Shown here piece by piece: positions 1 through 14,800 of a DNA stretch of 64,000 nt. The translations under genes were made by a program, and so were the position numbers. Location of the stretch: NCBI GenBank assembly GCA_950097015.1, contig CATNEN010000002.1, forward strand, positions 7,209,501 to 7,273,500. The letters run 5' to 3'. The notes under the pieces are model-generated. The model worked only from the letters and a program-made list of their open reading frames with translations, did no database searches and had not been told where the DNA came from. Source of the stretch: Macrostomum hystrix. Its lineage: Eukaryota > Platyhelminthes > Macrostomidae. The number at the start of each line of letters is the position of its first letter. The first letter of the stretch is position 1.

Positions 1-592
1 CAGTTGAAAATGATCCCCCAGTTGACAATGATCCCCCAGTTAACAATGATCCCCCAGTTAACAATGATCCCCAAGTTAACAAAGATCCCCCAGTTCACAA
101 TGATCCCCCAGTTGATGATGACTCCCCATTGATGATGATCCCCAGTTAACAATGTTCCTCCAGTTGACAATGTTCCCCCAGTTGACAATGATCCCCCAGT
201 TGATGATGATCACCCAGTTGACAATGATCCCCCAGTTGACAATGATCCCCCAGTTGACAATGATCCCCCTGTTGACAATGATCCCCCAGTTGATAATGAT
301 CCCGCGCGTTGACAATGATCCCACAGTTGACAATGATCCCCCAGTTGACAATGATCCCCCAGTTGACAAAGATCCCCAGTTCACAATGATCCCCCAGTTG
401 ATGATGATCCCCCAGTTGAAAATGATCCCCCATGCAGTTGACAATGATCCCCCAGTTGAAAATGATCCCCCAGTTGACAATGATCCCCCAGTTGACAATG
501 ATCCCCCAGTTGACAATGATCCCCCAGTTTACCATGATCCCCCAGTTCACCATGATCCCCATTTTGATGATGACTCCCCAGTTGACGTTGAT
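1..592. repeat. 18-bp minisatellite, block 1
   Basis: About 33 copies of GATCCCCCAGTTGACAAT with point variants. The period is a multiple of three and the unit lacks stop codons in most frames, so long open frames run on both strands. They are a by-product of the repeat, not evidence of a gene. The block is repeated from 2,425 onward. Confidence 0.95.
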
Positions 593-596
593 TTTT

Positions 597-2268
597 CAAA
601 CGCTGGGTTAGCCAAGATTCAAACTCAGGTTTCGCCATGTTTTAAACCCTGGTGGGCTATGATTCAAACTCTCGTTTTGCCATGATTCAAACTCTGGTTT
701 AGCCATGATTCAAACGCTGGGTTAGCCATGATTGAAACTCGGTTTTTGCCATGATTCAAACTCTGGTTTAGCCATGATTCAAACGCTGGGTTAGCCATGA
801 TTGAAACTCTGGTTTAGCCATGTTTCAAACTCTGGTTTAGCCATGATTTAGACGCTGGTTTAGCCATGATTTAGACTCTGGTTTAGCCATGATTCAAACT
901 CTAGTTTAGCCATGATTCAGACTCTATTTTAGCCATGATTCAGACTCTAGTTTTGCGATGATTCAGACTCTAGTTTAGCCATGATTCAGACTCTGGTTTA
1001 GCCATGATTCAGACTCTGGTTTAGCCATGATTCAGACTCTGGTTTAGCCATGATTCAGACTCTGGTTTAGCCATGATTCAGACTCTGGTGTAGCCATGAT
1101 TCAAGATCTGGTTTAGCCATGATTCAGACTCTAGTTTAGCCATGATTCAAGATCTGGTTTAGCCATGATTCAGACTCTAGTTTAGCCATGATTCAGACTC
1201 TGGTTTAGCCATGATTCAGACTCTATTTTAGCCATGATTCAGACTCTGGTTTAGCCATGATTCAGACTCTAGTTTAGCCATGATTCAGACTCTAGTTTAG
1301 CCATGATTCAGACTCTGGTTTAGCCATGATTCAGACTCTATTTTAGCCATGATTCAGACTATGGTTTAGCCATGATTCAGACTCTATTTTAGCCATGATT
1401 CAGACTATGGTTTAGCCATGATTCAGACTCTGGTTTAGCCATGATTCAGACTCTGGTTTAGCCATGATTCAGACTCTGGTTTAGCCATGATTTAAACGAT
1501 GGTTTAGCCATGATTCAAACTCTGGTTCGCTATGATTCAAACGATGCTTTAGCCATGATTCAAACAATGGTTTAGCCATGATTTAAACAATGGTTTAGCC
1601 ATGATTCAAACAATGGTTTAGCCATGATTCAAACAATGGTTTAGCCATGATTTAAACGATGGTTTAGCCATGATTCAAACAATGGTTTAGCCATGATTCA
1701 AACGATGGTTTAGCCATGATTCAAACTCTGGTTTAGCCATGATTCAAACTCTGGTTTAGCCATGATTCAGACTCTGGTTTAGCTATGATTCAAACTCTGG
1801 TTTAGCCATGATTGAGACTCTGGTTTAGCCATGATTGAGACTCTGGTTTAGCTATGATTCAGACTCTTGTTTAACCATGATTAAAACTCAGTTTTAGCAA
1901 TGATTCGAACTCTGGTTTAGCAATGATTCAGAATCTGGTTTAGCCATGATTCAGACTCTGGTTTAGCCATGATTCAAACAATGGTTTAGCCATGATTTAA
2001 ACGATGGTTTAGCCATGATTCAAACTCTGGTTCGCTATGATTCAAACGATGCTTTAGCCATGATTCAAACAATGGTTTAGCCATGATTTAAACAATGGTT
2101 TAGCCATGATTCAAACAATGGTTTAGCCATGATTCAAACAATGGTTTAGCCATGATTTAAACGATGGTTTAGCCATGATTCAAACAATGGTTTAGCCATG
2201 ATTCAAACGATGGTTTAGCCATGATTCAGACTCTGGTTTAGCCATGATTCAGACTCTGGTTTAGCTAT
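597..2268. repeat. 23-bp minisatellite, block 1
   Basis: About 72 copies of a 23-bp unit containing GGTTTAGCCATGATTC followed by AGACTCT or AAACTCT. Variant monomers (AACGATGG, AACAATGG, AAGATCTGG) are clustered, as expected from local duplication. Confidence 0.95.
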
Positions 2269-2278
2269 TTAGCTATTT

Positions 2279-3016
2279 GCCCAGTTAACAAAGATCCCCC
2301 AGTTGACAATGATCCCCCAGTTGACAATGATCCCCCAGTTGACAATGATCCCACAGTTGACAATGATCCCCCAGTTGACAAAGATCCCCAGTTCACAATG
2401 ATCCCCCAGTTGTCAATGATCCCACAGTTGAAAATGATCCCCCAGTTGACAATGATCCCCCAGTTAACAATGATCCCCCAGTTAACAATGATCCCCAAGT
2501 TAACAAAGATCCCCCAGTTCACAATGATCCCCCAGTTGATGATGACTCCCCATTGATGATGATCCCCAGTTAACAATGTTCCTCCAGTTGACAATGTTCC
2601 CCCAGTTGACAATGATCCCCCAGTTGATGATGATCACCCAGTTGACAATGATCCCCCAGTTGACAATGATCCCCCAGTTGACAATGATCCCCCTGTTGAC
2701 AATGATCCCCCAGTTGATAATGATCCCGCGCGTTGACAATGATCCCACAGTTGACAATGATCCCCCAGTTGACAATGATCCCCCAGTTGACAAAGATCCC
2801 CAGTTCACAATGATCCCCCAGTTGATGATGATCCCCCAGTTGAAAATGATCCCCCATGCAGTTGACAATGATCCCCCAGTTGAAAATGATCCCCCAGTTG
2901 ACAATGATCCCCCAGTTGACAATGATCCCCCAGTTGACAATGATCCCCCAGTTTACCATGATCCCCCAGTTCACCATGATCCCCATTTTGATGATGACTC
3001 CCCAGTTGACGTTGAT
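2279..3016. repeat. 18-bp minisatellite, block 2
   Basis: About 41 copies of the 18-bp unit. From 2,425 the sequence repeats that at position 1 with a constant offset of 2,424 bp, apparently without mismatch over long stretches, which indicates a very recent tandem duplication of the composite block. Confidence 0.95.
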
Positions 3017-3021
3017 TTTTC

Positions 3022-5214
3022 AAACGCTGGGTTAGCCAAGATTCAAACTCAGGTTTCGCCATGTTTTAAACCCTGGTGGGCTATGATTCAAACTCTCGTT
3101 TTGCCATGATTCAAACTCTGGTTTAGCCATGATTCAAACGCTGGGTTAGCCATGATTGAAACTCGGTTTTTGCCATGATTCAAACTCTGGTTTAGCCATG
3201 ATTCAAACGCTGGGTTAGCCATGATTGAAACTCTGGTTTAGCCATGTTTCAAACTCTGGTTTAGCCATGATTTAGACGCTGGTTTAGCCATGATTTAGAC
3301 TCTGGTTTAGCCATGATTCAAACTCTAGTTTAGCCATGATTCAGACTCTATTTTAGCCATGATTCAGACTCTAGTTTTGCGATGATTCAGACTCTAGTTT
3401 AGCCATGATTCAGACTCTGGTTTAGCCATGATTCAGACTCTGGTTTAGCCATGATTCAGACTCTGGTTTAGCCATGATTCAGACTCTGGTTTAGCCATGA
3501 TTCAGACTCTGGTGTAGCCATGATTCAAGATCTGGTTTAGCCATGATTCAGACTCTAGTTTAGCCATGATTCAAGATCTGGTTTAGCCATGATTCAGACT
3601 CTAGTTTAGCCATGATTCAGACTCTGGTTTAGCCATGATTCAGACTCTATTTTAGCCATGATTCAGACTCTGGTTTAGCCATGATTCAGACTCTAGTTTA
3701 GCCATGATTCAGACTCTAGTTTAGCCATGATTCAGACTCTGGTTTAGCCATGATTCAGACTCTATTTTAGCCATGATTCAGACTATGGTTTAGCCATGAT
3801 TCAGACTCTATTTTAGCCATGATTCAGACTATGGTTTAGCCATGATTCAGACTCTGGTTTAGCCATGATTCAGACTCTGGTTTAGCCATGATTCAGACTC
3901 TGGTTTAGCCATGATTTAAACGATGGTTTAGCCATGATTCAAACTCTGGTTCGCTATGATTCAAACGATGCTTTAGCCATGATTCAAACAATGGTTTAGC
4001 CATGATTTAAACAATGGTTTAGCCATGATTCAAACAATGGTTTAGCCATGATTCAAACAATGGTTTAGCCATGATTTAAACGATGGTTTAGCCATGATTC
4101 AAACAATGGTTTAGCCATGATTCAAACGATGGTTTAGCCATGATTCAAACTCTGGTTTAGCCATGATTCAAACTCTGGTTTAGCCATGATTCAGACTCTG
4201 GTTTAGCCATGATTGAGACTCTGGTTTAGCTATGATTCAGACTCTTGTTTAACCATGATTAAAACTCAGTTTTAGCAATGATTCGAACTCTGGTTTAGCA
4301 ATGATTCAGAATCTGGTTTAGCCATGATTCAGACTCTGGTTTAGCCATGATTCAAACAATGGTTTAGCCATGATTTAAACGATGGTTTAGCCATGATTCA
4401 AACTCTGGTTCGCTATGATTCAAACGATGCTTTAGCCATGATTCAAACAATGGTTTAGCCATGATTTAAACAATGGTTTAGCCATGATTCAAACAATGGT
4501 TTAGCCATGATTCAAACAATGGTTTAGCCATGATTTAAACGATGGTTTAGCCATGATTCAAACAATGGTTTAGCCATGATTCAAACGATGGTTTAGCCAT
4601 GATTCAAACTCTGGTTTAGCCATGATTCAAACTCTGGTTTAGCCATGATTCAAACATTGGTTTAGCCATGATTTAAACGATGGTTTAGCCATGATTCAAA
4701 CTCTGGTTTAGCCATGATTCAAACTCTGGTTTAGCCATGATTCAAACGATGGTTTAGCCATGATTCACACTCTGGTTTAGCCATGATTCAAACTCTGGTT
4801 TAGCAATGATTCAAACTCTGGTTTAGCCATGATTGAGACTCTGGTTTAGCCATGATTCAGACTCTGGTTTAGCTATGATTCAAACTCTGGTTTAGTCATG
4901 ATTCAGACTCTGGTTTAGCCATGATTCAGACTCTGGTTTAGCTATGATTCAGACTCTGGTTTAGCCATGATTCAGACTCTGGTTTAGCTATGATTCAAAC
5001 TCTGGTTTAGCCATGATTGAGACTCTGGTTTAGCCATGATTGAGACTCTGGTTTAGCTATGATTCAGACTCTTGTTTAACCATGATTAAAACTCAGTTTT
5101 AGCAATGATTCGAACTCTGGTTTAGCAATGATTCAGAATCTGGTTTAGCCATGATTCAGACTCTGGTTTAGCCATGATTCAAACTCTATTTTTGCATTAT
5201 TCAAACTCAGATTT
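3022..5214. repeat. 23-bp minisatellite, block 2
   Basis: About 95 copies of the same 23-bp unit. It matches block 1 at the 2,424-bp offset until about 4,200, where two monomers (46 bp) present in block 1 are missing, and then extends further. It ends at the non-repetitive 5' region of the Helitron-like element. Confidence 0.95.
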
Positions 5215-5304
5215 GCAATGATGTATGATATTTTATTTACGAAATGAAAAAAATAAATTAAAATAATCTTCAATCACTACTGGCTAAAAATTAGTTTAAA
5301 TGAT

Positions 5305-5400
5305 TTGACGCAGTGCAGAATCGAACCCTAGCCTAGACTTACTTATTCCTAGTGCCTACACATCGGCTATTCCGACTGTTGGTTAGTGGGTGCGGAATTC
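5305..5400 (-). ncRNA. tRNA-like (SINE-head) sequence
   Basis: On the minus strand an A-box-like TAGCCGATGTG (5,359-5,369) is followed 41 bp later by a good B box, GGGTTCGATTC (5,318-5,328), the spacing of an internal RNA polymerase III promoter. No full cloverleaf can be drawn, so this is a tRNA-derived SINE head or a tRNA relic captured by the surrounding element. The same sequence sits at the same place in the element at 18,581-24,836. Confidence 0.5.
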
Positions 5401-5804
5401 AGCCTTATAAAATGAATTCTCAAAGTTCTGGCTTTGTACAATGAAGTAAGAAAATAGAGTACACTCAGTTGTGTACATTTATTTCCAATTTGTCTCCAGA
5501 GTGCAGGCTTCAAATTCAATCAGCTAGGGGTTGTTGCGCAATTTGACGATGCAATTCTAATTCAGTGGCAGTGAGTTAAAATTCTCAATAGGCCAAGATG
5601 GTTTGACCTTTGACAAAATCATGTTTTTCGAATATTTAATCCCCTTAGCAATGGAGTTAAGCTTAATAAAAATACGTGTAAAATTCTGCCCATATTTCGC
5701 ATATTTTGGTGAAGAAATGGTGAATATCGGTTGAGCCGTTCGGGAGAAAATCAATTACAACCAAGTAAGTAAACAAGTAAACAGTTCATTTTTAGTATAT
5801 TAGA

Positions 5805-8800
5805 CTAGCAATTTAGGCCCCCCTTTGGGGACCTCAGCTTGAAGGCATTTTTACAATAATAAATCAGTATTTAGTAAGTCAATAGATATCAACTCTGAAC
5901 TAAGATATCTATTGATTCTGAGCTTAATTTTCTATCGATTTTGAGCCTAAATATCTATCAACACTGAGCCTAGATATCTACCCGTGCTGAGCCAAGATTT
6001 CTATCAATTCTGAGCTTAGAATTCTATCAATTCAGACCTTAGATTTCTATAAATTCTGAGCTTCAATATCTATCGATTCTAAGCTTAAATTTCTATAGAT
6101 TTTTTACCAATGAAGTTATCTAGATATCTATCAAATCTAAAGTACGATATCTATCCATTCTGAGCCTAGATATCTACCAGTGCTGAGCCGAGATATCAAT
6201 AAAAATTTTGAGCCTAGGAATCTATCAATTCTGAGCCTAGATAAATAACAATGCTGTGCCTAGTTATCTATAAATATTTTGAGCCTAGATAACTATCAAT
6301 GCTGAGCCTAAATTTTTATCGATTCTGATCCTTGGAATCTATCAATTCTGATCTTGGATATCAATCAATCCTGAGCCTAGGTAACTATCAATTCTGAGCC
6401 AAGATATCTATAAAAATGTTGAGCCTAAATATCTATCAATGCTGAGCCTAGATAACTATCAATGCTGTGCCTAGATAACTATCAATGCTGTGCCTAGATA
6501 ACTATCAATGCTGAGCCTAGATAACTATCAATGCTGAGCCTAGGTAACTATCAATGCTGAGCCTAGATAACTATCAATTCTGAGCCTAGGTAACTATCAA
6601 TGCTGAGCCTAGGTAACTATCAATGCTGAGCCTAGATAACTATCAATGCTGAGCCTAGGTAACTATCAATGCTGAGCCTAGATAACTATCAATGCTGAGC
6701 CAAGGTAACTATCAATGCTGAGCCTAGGTAACTATCAATGCTGAGCCGAGATAACTATCAATGCTGAGCCGAGATAACTATCAATGCTGAGCCGAGATAA
6801 CTATCAATGCCGTGCCTAGATAACTATCAATGCTGAGCCTAGATAACTATCAATGCTGAGCTTAGTTATCTACAAAAATGTTGAGCCTAGATAACTTTCA
6901 ATGCTGAGCCGAGATAACTATCAATGCTGAGCCTAGATAACTATCAATGCTGAGCCTAGATAACTATCAATGCTGAGCCTAGATAACTATCAATGCTGAG
7001 CCTAGATAACAATCAATGCTGAGCCTAGATAACTATCAATTCTGAGCCTAGATAACTATCAATGCTGAGCCAAGATAACTATCAATGCTGAGCCTAGATA
7101 ACTATCAATGCCATGCCTAGATAACTATCAAAGCTGAGCCGAGATAACTGTCAATGCTGAGCCTAGATAACTATCAATGCTGAGCCTAGATAACTATCAA
7201 TGCTGAGCCTAGATAACTATCAATGCCGTGCCTAGATAACTATCAATGCTGAGCTTAGTTATCTACAAAAATGTTGAGCCTAGATAACTTTCAATGCTGA
7301 GCCGAGATAACTATCAATGCTGAGCCTAGATAACTATCAATTCTGAGCCTAGATAACTATCAATGCCGTGCCTAGATGACTATCAAAGCTGAGCCGAGAT
7401 AACTATCAAAGCTGAGCCTAGATAACTATCAATGCTGAGCCTAGATAACTATCAATGCTGAGCCTAGATAACTATCAATGCTGAGCCTAGATAACTATCA
7501 AATCTGAGCCTAGATAACTATCAATGCCGTGCCTAGATAACTATCAAAGCTGAGCCGAGATAACTATCAAAGCTGAGCCTAGATAACTATCAATGCTGAG
7601 CCTAGATAACTATCAATGCTGAGCCTAGATAACTATCAATGCTGAGCCTAGATAACTATCAATGCTGAGCCTAGATAACTATCAAAGCTGAGCCTAGATA
7701 ACTATCAATGCTGAGCCTAGAAATCTATAAGAATGTTGAGCCTAGATAACTATCAATGCTGAGCCTAGATAACTATCAATGCTGAGCCTAGATAACTATC
7801 AATGCTGAGCCTAGATAACTATCAAAGCTGAGCCTAGATAACTATCAATTCTGAGCCTAGATAACTATCAATGCCGTGCCTAGATAACTATCAATGCCGT
7901 GCCTAGATAACTATCAAAGCTGAGCCTAGATAACTATCAATGCTGAGCCTAGATAACTATCAATGCTGAGCCTAGATAACTATCAATGCTGAGCCTAGAT
8001 AACTATCAAAGCTGAGCCTAGATAACTATCAATGCTGAGCCTAGATAACTATCAATGCTGAGCCTAGATAACTATCAATGCTGAGCCTAGATAACTATCA
8101 ATGCTGAGCCGAGATAACTATCAATGCCGTGCCTAGATAACTATCAATGCTGAGCCTAGATAACTATCAATGCTGATCCTAGATAACTATCAATGCTGAG
8201 CCTAGATAACTATCAATGCTGAGCCTAGATAACTATCAATTCTGAGCCTAGATAACTATCAATGCTGAGCCTAGATAACTATCAATGCTGAGCCTAGATA
8301 ACTATCAATGCCGTGCCTAGATAACTATCAAAGCTGAGCCGAGATAACTGTCAATGCTGAGCCTAGATAACTATCAATGCTGAGCCTAGATAACTATCAA
8401 TGCTGAGCCTAGATAACTATCAATGCTGAGCCTAGATAACTATCAATGCTGAGCCTAGATAACAATCAATGCTGAGCCTAGATAACTATCAATTCTGAGC
8501 CTAGATAACTATCAATGCTGAGCCAAGATAACTATCAATACTGAGCCTAGATAACTATCAATGCCATGCCTAGATAACTATCAAAGCTGAGCCGAGATAA
8601 CTGTCAATGCTGAGCCTAGATAACTATCAATGCTGAGCCTAGATAACTATCAATGCTGAGCCTAGATAACTATCAATGCCGTGCCTAGATAACTATCAAT
8701 GCTGAGCTTAGTTATCTACAAAAATGTTGAGCCTAGATAACTTTCAATGCTGAGCCGAGATAACTATCAATGCTGAGCCTAGATAACTATCAATTCTGAG

Positions 8801-11800
8801 CCTAGATAACTATCAATGCCGTGCCTAGATGACTATCAAAGCTGAGCCGAGATAACTATCAAAGCTGAGCCTAGATAACTATCAATGCTGAGCCTAGATA
8901 ACTATCAATGCTGAGCCTAGATAACTATCAATGCTGAGCCTAGATAACTATCAAATCTGAGCCTAGATAACTATCAATGCCGTGCCTAGATAACTATCAA
9001 AGCTGAGCCGAGATAACTATCAAAGCTGAGCCTAGATAACTATCAATGCTGAGCCTAGATAACTATCAATGCTGAGCCTAGATAACTATCAATGCTGAGC
9101 CTAGATAACTATCAATGCTGAGCCTAGATAACTATCAAAGCTGAGCCTAGATAACTATCAATTCTGAGCCTAGATAACTATCAATGCCGTGCCTAGATAA
9201 CTATCAATGCCGTGCCTAGATAACTATCAATGCCGTGCCTAGATAACTATCAAAGCTGAGCCTAGATAACTATCAATGCTGAGCCTAGATAACTATCAAT
9301 GCTGAGCCTAGAAATCTATAAGAATGTTGAGCCTAGATAACTATCAATGCTGAGCCTAGATAACTATCAATGCTGAGCCTAGATAACTATCAATGCTGAG
9401 CCTAGATAACTATCAAAGCTGAGCCTAGATAACTATCAATTCTGAGCCTAGATAACTATCAATGCCGTGCCTAGATAACTATCAATGCCGTGCCTAGATA
9501 ACTATCAAAGCTGAGCCTAGATAACTATCAATGCTGAGCCTAGATAACTATCAATGCTGAGCCTAGATAACTATCAATGCTGAGCCTAGATAACTATCAA
9601 AGCTGAGCCTAGATAACTATCAATGCTGAGCCTAGATAACTATCAATGCTGAGCCTAGATAACTATCAATGCTGAGCCTAGATAACTATCAATGCTGAGC
9701 CGAGATAACTATCAATGCCGTGCCTAGATAACTATCAATGCTGAGCCTAGATAACTATCAATGCTGATCCTAGATAACTATCAATGCTGAGCCTAGATAA
9801 CTATCAATGCTGAGCCTAGATAACTATCAATTCTGAGCCTAGATAACTATCAATGCTGAGCCTAGATAACTATCAATGCTGAGCCTAGATAACTATCAAT
9901 GCCGTGCCTAGATAACTATCAAAGCTGAGCCGAGATAACTGTCAATGCTGAGCCTAGATAACTATCAATGCTGAGCCTAGATAACTATCAATGCTGAGCC
10001 TAGATAACTATCAATGCTGAGCCTAGATAACTATCAAAGCTGAGCCTAGATAACTATCAAAGCTGAGCCTAGATAACTATCAATGCTGAGCCTGGATAAC
10101 TATCAATGCTGAGCCTAGATAACTATCAATGCTGAGCCTAGATAACTATCAATGCTGAGCCTAGATAACTATCAATGCTGAGCCTAGATAACTATCAATG
10201 CTGAGCCTAGATAACTATCAATGCTGAGCCTAGATAACTATCAATGCTGTGTCTAGATAACTATCGATGCTGTGCCTAGATAACTATCAATGCTGAGCCT
10301 AGATAACTATCAATTCTGAGCCTAGATAACTATCAATGCTGAGCCTAGATAACTATCAATGCTGAGCCTAGATAACTATCAATGCCGTGCCTAGATAACT
10401 ATCAAAGCTGAGCCGAGATAACTGTCAATGCTGAGCCTAGATAACTATCAATGCTGAGCCTAGATAACTATCAATGCTGAGCCTAGATAACTATCAAAGC
10501 TGAGCCTAGATAACTATCAATGCTGAGCCTAGATAACTATCAATGCTGAGCCTAGATAACTATCAATGCTGAGCCTAGATAACTATCAATGCTGAGCCGA
10601 GATAACTATCAATGCTGAGCCTAGATAACTATCAATGCTGAGCCTAGGTAACTATCAATGCTGAGCCTAGATAACTATCAATTCTGAGCCTAGGTAACTA
10701 TCAATGCTGAGCCTAGGTAACTATCAATGCTGAGCCTAGATAACTATCAATGCTGAGCCTAGGTAACTATCAATGCTGAGCCTAGATAACTATCAATGCT
10801 GAGCCTAGGTAACTATCAATGCTGAGCCTAGGTAACTATCAATGCTGAGCCGAGATAACTATCAATGCTGAGCCGAGATAACTATCAATGCTGAGCCGAG
10901 ATAACTATCAATGCCGTGCCTAGATAACTATCAATGCTGAGCCTAGATAACTATCAATGCTGAGCTTAGTTATCTACAAAAATGTTGAGCCTAGATAACT
11001 TTCAATGCTGAGCCGAGATAACTATCAATGCTGAGCCTAGATAACTATCAATGCTGAGCCTAGATAACTATCAATGCTGAGCCTAGATAACTATCAATGC
11101 TGAGCCTAGATAACTATCAATGCTGAGCCTAGGTAACTATCAATGCTGAGCCTAGATAACTATCAATTCTGAGCCTAGGTAACTATCAATGCTGAGCCTA
11201 GATAACTATCAATGCTGAGCCTAGATAACTATCAATGCTGAGCCTAGATAACTATCAATGCTGAGCCTAGATAACTATCAATTCTGAGCCTAGATAACTA
11301 TCAATGCTGAGCCTAGATAACTATCAATGCTGAGCCTAGATAACTATCAATGCCGTGCCTAGATAACTATCAAAGCTGAGCCGAGATAACTGTCAATGCT
11401 GAGCCTAGATAACTATCAATGCTGAGCCTAGATAACTATCAATGCTGAGCCTAGATAACTATCAATGCTGAGCCTAGATAACTATCAAAGCTGAGCCTAG
11501 ATAACTATCAAAGCTGAGCCTAGATAACTATCAATGCTGAGCCTGGATAACTATCAATGCTGAGCCTAGATAACTATCAATGCTGAGCCTAGATAACTAT
11601 CAATGCTGAGCCTAGATAACTATCAATGCTGAGCCTAGATAACTATCAATGCTGAGCCTAGATAACTATCAATGCTGAGCCTAGATAACTATCAATGCTG
11701 TGTCTAGATAACTATCGATGCTGTGCCTAGATAACTATCAATGCTGAGCCTAGATAACTATCAATTCTGAGCCTAGATAACTATCAATGCTGAGCCTAGA

Positions 11801-14800
11801 TAACTATCAATGCTGAGCCTAGATAACTATCAATGCCGTGCCTAGATAACTATCAAAGCTGAGCCGAGATAACTGTCAATGCTGAGCCTAGATAACTATC
11901 AATGCTGAGCCTAGATAACTATCAATGCTGAGCCTAGATAACTATCAAAGCTGAGCCTAGATAACTATCAATGCTGAGCCTAGATAACTATCAATGCTGA
12001 GCCTAGATAACTATCAATGCTGAGCCTAGATAACTATCAATGCTGAGCCGAGATAACTATCAATGCTGAGCCTAGATAACTATCAATGCTGAGCCTAGGT
12101 AACTATCAATGCTGAGCCTAGATAACTATCAATTCTGAGCCTAGGTAACTATCAATGCTGAGCCTAGGTAACTATCAATGCTGAGCCTAGATAACTATCA
12201 ATGCTGAGCCTAGGTAACTATCAATGCTGAGCCTAGATAACTATCAATGCTGAGCCTAGGTAACTATCAATGCTGAGCCTAGGTAACTATCAATGCTGAG
12301 CCGAGATAACTATCAATGCTGAGCCGAGATAACTATCAATGCTGAGCCGAGATAACTATCAATGCCGTGCCTAGATAACTATCAATGCTGAGCCTAGATA
12401 ACTATCAATGCTGAGCTTAGTTATCTACAAAAATGTTGAGCCTAGATAACTTTCAATGCTGAGCCGAGATAACTATCAATGCTGAGCCTAGATAACTATC
12501 AATGCTGAGCCTAGATAACTATCAATGCTGAGCCTAGATAACTATCAATGCTGAGCCTAGATAACTATCAATGCTGAGCCTAGGTAACTATCAATGCTGA
12601 GCCTAGATAACTATCAATTCTGAGCCTAGGTAACTATCAATGCTGAGCCTAGGTAACTATCAATGCTGAGCCTAGATAACTATCAATGCTGAGCCTAGGT
12701 AACTATCAATGCTGAGCCTAGATAACTATCAATGCTGAGCCTAGGTAACTATCAATGCTGAGCCTAGGTAACTATCAATGCTGAGCCGAGATAACTATCA
12801 ATGCTGAGCCGAGATAACTATCAATGCTGAGCCGAGATAACTATCAATGCCGTGCCTAGATAACTATCAATGCTGAGCCTAGATAACTATCAATGCTGAG
12901 CTTAGTTATCTACAAAAATGTTGAGCCTAGATAACTTTCAATGCTGAGCCGAGATAACTATCAATGCTGAGCCTAGATAACTATCAATGCTGAGCCTAGA
13001 TAACTATCAATGCTGAGCCTAGATAACTATCAATGCTGAGCCTAGATAACAATCAATGCTGAGCCTAGATAACTATCAATTCTGAGCCTAGATAACTATC
13101 AATGCTGAGCCAAGATAACTATCAATACTGAGCCTAGACAACTATCAATGCCATGCCTAGATAACTATCAAAGCTGAGCCGAGATAACTGTCAATGCTGA
13201 GCCTAGATAACTATCAATGCTGAGCCTAGATAACTATCAATGCTGAGCCTAGATAACTATCAATGCCGTGCCTAGATAACTATCAATGCTGAGCTTAGTT
13301 ATCTACAAAAATGTTGAGCCTAGATAACTTTCAATGCTGAGCCGAGATAACTATCAATGCTGAGCCTAGATAACTATCAATTCTGAGCCTAGATAACTAT
13401 CAATGCCGTGCCTAGATGACTATCAAAGCTGAGCCGAGATAACTATCAAAGCTGAGCCTAGATAACTATCAATGCTGAGCCTAGATAACTATCAATGCTG
13501 AGCCTAGATAACTATCAATGCTGAGCCTAGATAACTATCAAATCTGAGCCTAGATAACTATCAATGCCGTGCCTAGATAACTATCAAAGCTGAGCCGAGA
13601 TAACTATCAAAGCTGAGCCTAGATAACTATCAATGCTGAGCCTAGATAACTATCAATGCTGAGCCTAGATAACTATCAATGCTGAGCCTAGATAACTATC
13701 AATGCTGAGCCTAGATAACTATCAAAGCTGAGCCTAGATAACTATCAATGCTGAGCCTAGAAATCTATAAGAATGTTGAGCCTAGATAACTATCAATGCT
13801 GAGCCTAGATAACTATCAATGCTGAGCCTAGATAACTATCAATGCTGAGCCTAGATAACTATCAAAGCTGAGCCTAGATAACTATCAATTCTGAGCCTAG
13901 ATAACTATCAATGCCGTGCCTAGATAACTATCAATGCCGTGCCTAGATAACTATCAAAGCTGAGCCTAGATAACTATCAATGCTGAGCCTAGATAACTAT
14001 CAATGCTGAGCCTAGATAACTATCAATGCTGAGCCTAGATAACTATCAAAGCTGAGCCTAGATAACTATCAATGCTGAGCCTAGATAACTATCAATGCTG
14101 AGCCTAGATAACTATCAATGCTGAGCCTAGATAACTATCAATGCTGAGCCGAGATAACTATCAATGCCGTGCCTAGATAACTATCAATGCTGAGCCTAGA
14201 TAACTATCAATGCTGATCCTAGATAACTATCAATGCTGAGCCTAGATAACTATCAATGCTGAGCCTAGATAACTATCAATTCTGAGCCTAGATAACTATC
14301 AATGCTGAGCCTAGATAACTATCAATGCTGAGCCTAGATAACTATCAATGCCGTGCCTAGATAACTATCAAAGCTGAGCCGAGATAACTGTCAATGCTGA
14401 GCCTAGATAACTATCAATGCTGAGCCTAGATAACTATCAATGCTGAGCCTAGATAACTATCAATGCTGAGCCTAGATAACTATCAAAGCTGAGCCTAGAT
14501 AACTATCAAAGCTGAGCCTAGATAACTATCAATGCTGAGCCTGGATAACTATCAATGCTGAGCCTAGATAACTATCAATGCTGAGCCTAGATAACTATCA
14601 ATGCTGAGCCTAGATAACTATCAATGCTGAGCCTAGATAACTATCAATGCTGAGCCTAGATAACTATCAATGCTGAGCCTAGATAACTATCAATGCTGTG
14701 CCTAGATAACTATCGATGCTGTGCCTAGATAACTATCAATGCTGAGCCTAGATAACTATCAATTCTGAGCCTAGATAACTATCAATGCTGAGCCTAGATA

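Larger units (their letters stand above)
1..5804 (-). mobile_element. Giant Helitron-like element (partial), filled by 18-bp and 23-bp arrays
   Basis: Only the 5' part of this element is in the window. Read on the minus strand, its 5' end is TCTAATATACTAAAAATG at 5,804. About 590 bp of 5' region follow, including the block ending GAGCCGTTCGGGAG on the plus strand that every element of the train shares, then alternating minisatellite arrays down to base 1. Its 3' CTAG end lies outside the window. The 5' region and both array types recur, in the same order and orientation, in the element at 18,581-24,836. No helicase or Rep ORF is present, so it would be non-autonomous. The Helitron assignment rests on the termini and on this being the usual look of animal Helitron 5' ends. 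Confidence 0.6.

Noticed and set aside
76-3109. Long open frames on both strands with repeated hexapeptides (PQLTMI, GDHCQL, GIIVNW, GGSLST)
   Set aside because: They are a direct consequence of an 18-bp repeat without stop codons; no start context, no unique N-terminus, and all frames are equally open.
5305-5400. Functional tRNA gene
   Set aside because: A and B boxes are present but no acceptor or anticodon stem pairs convincingly.
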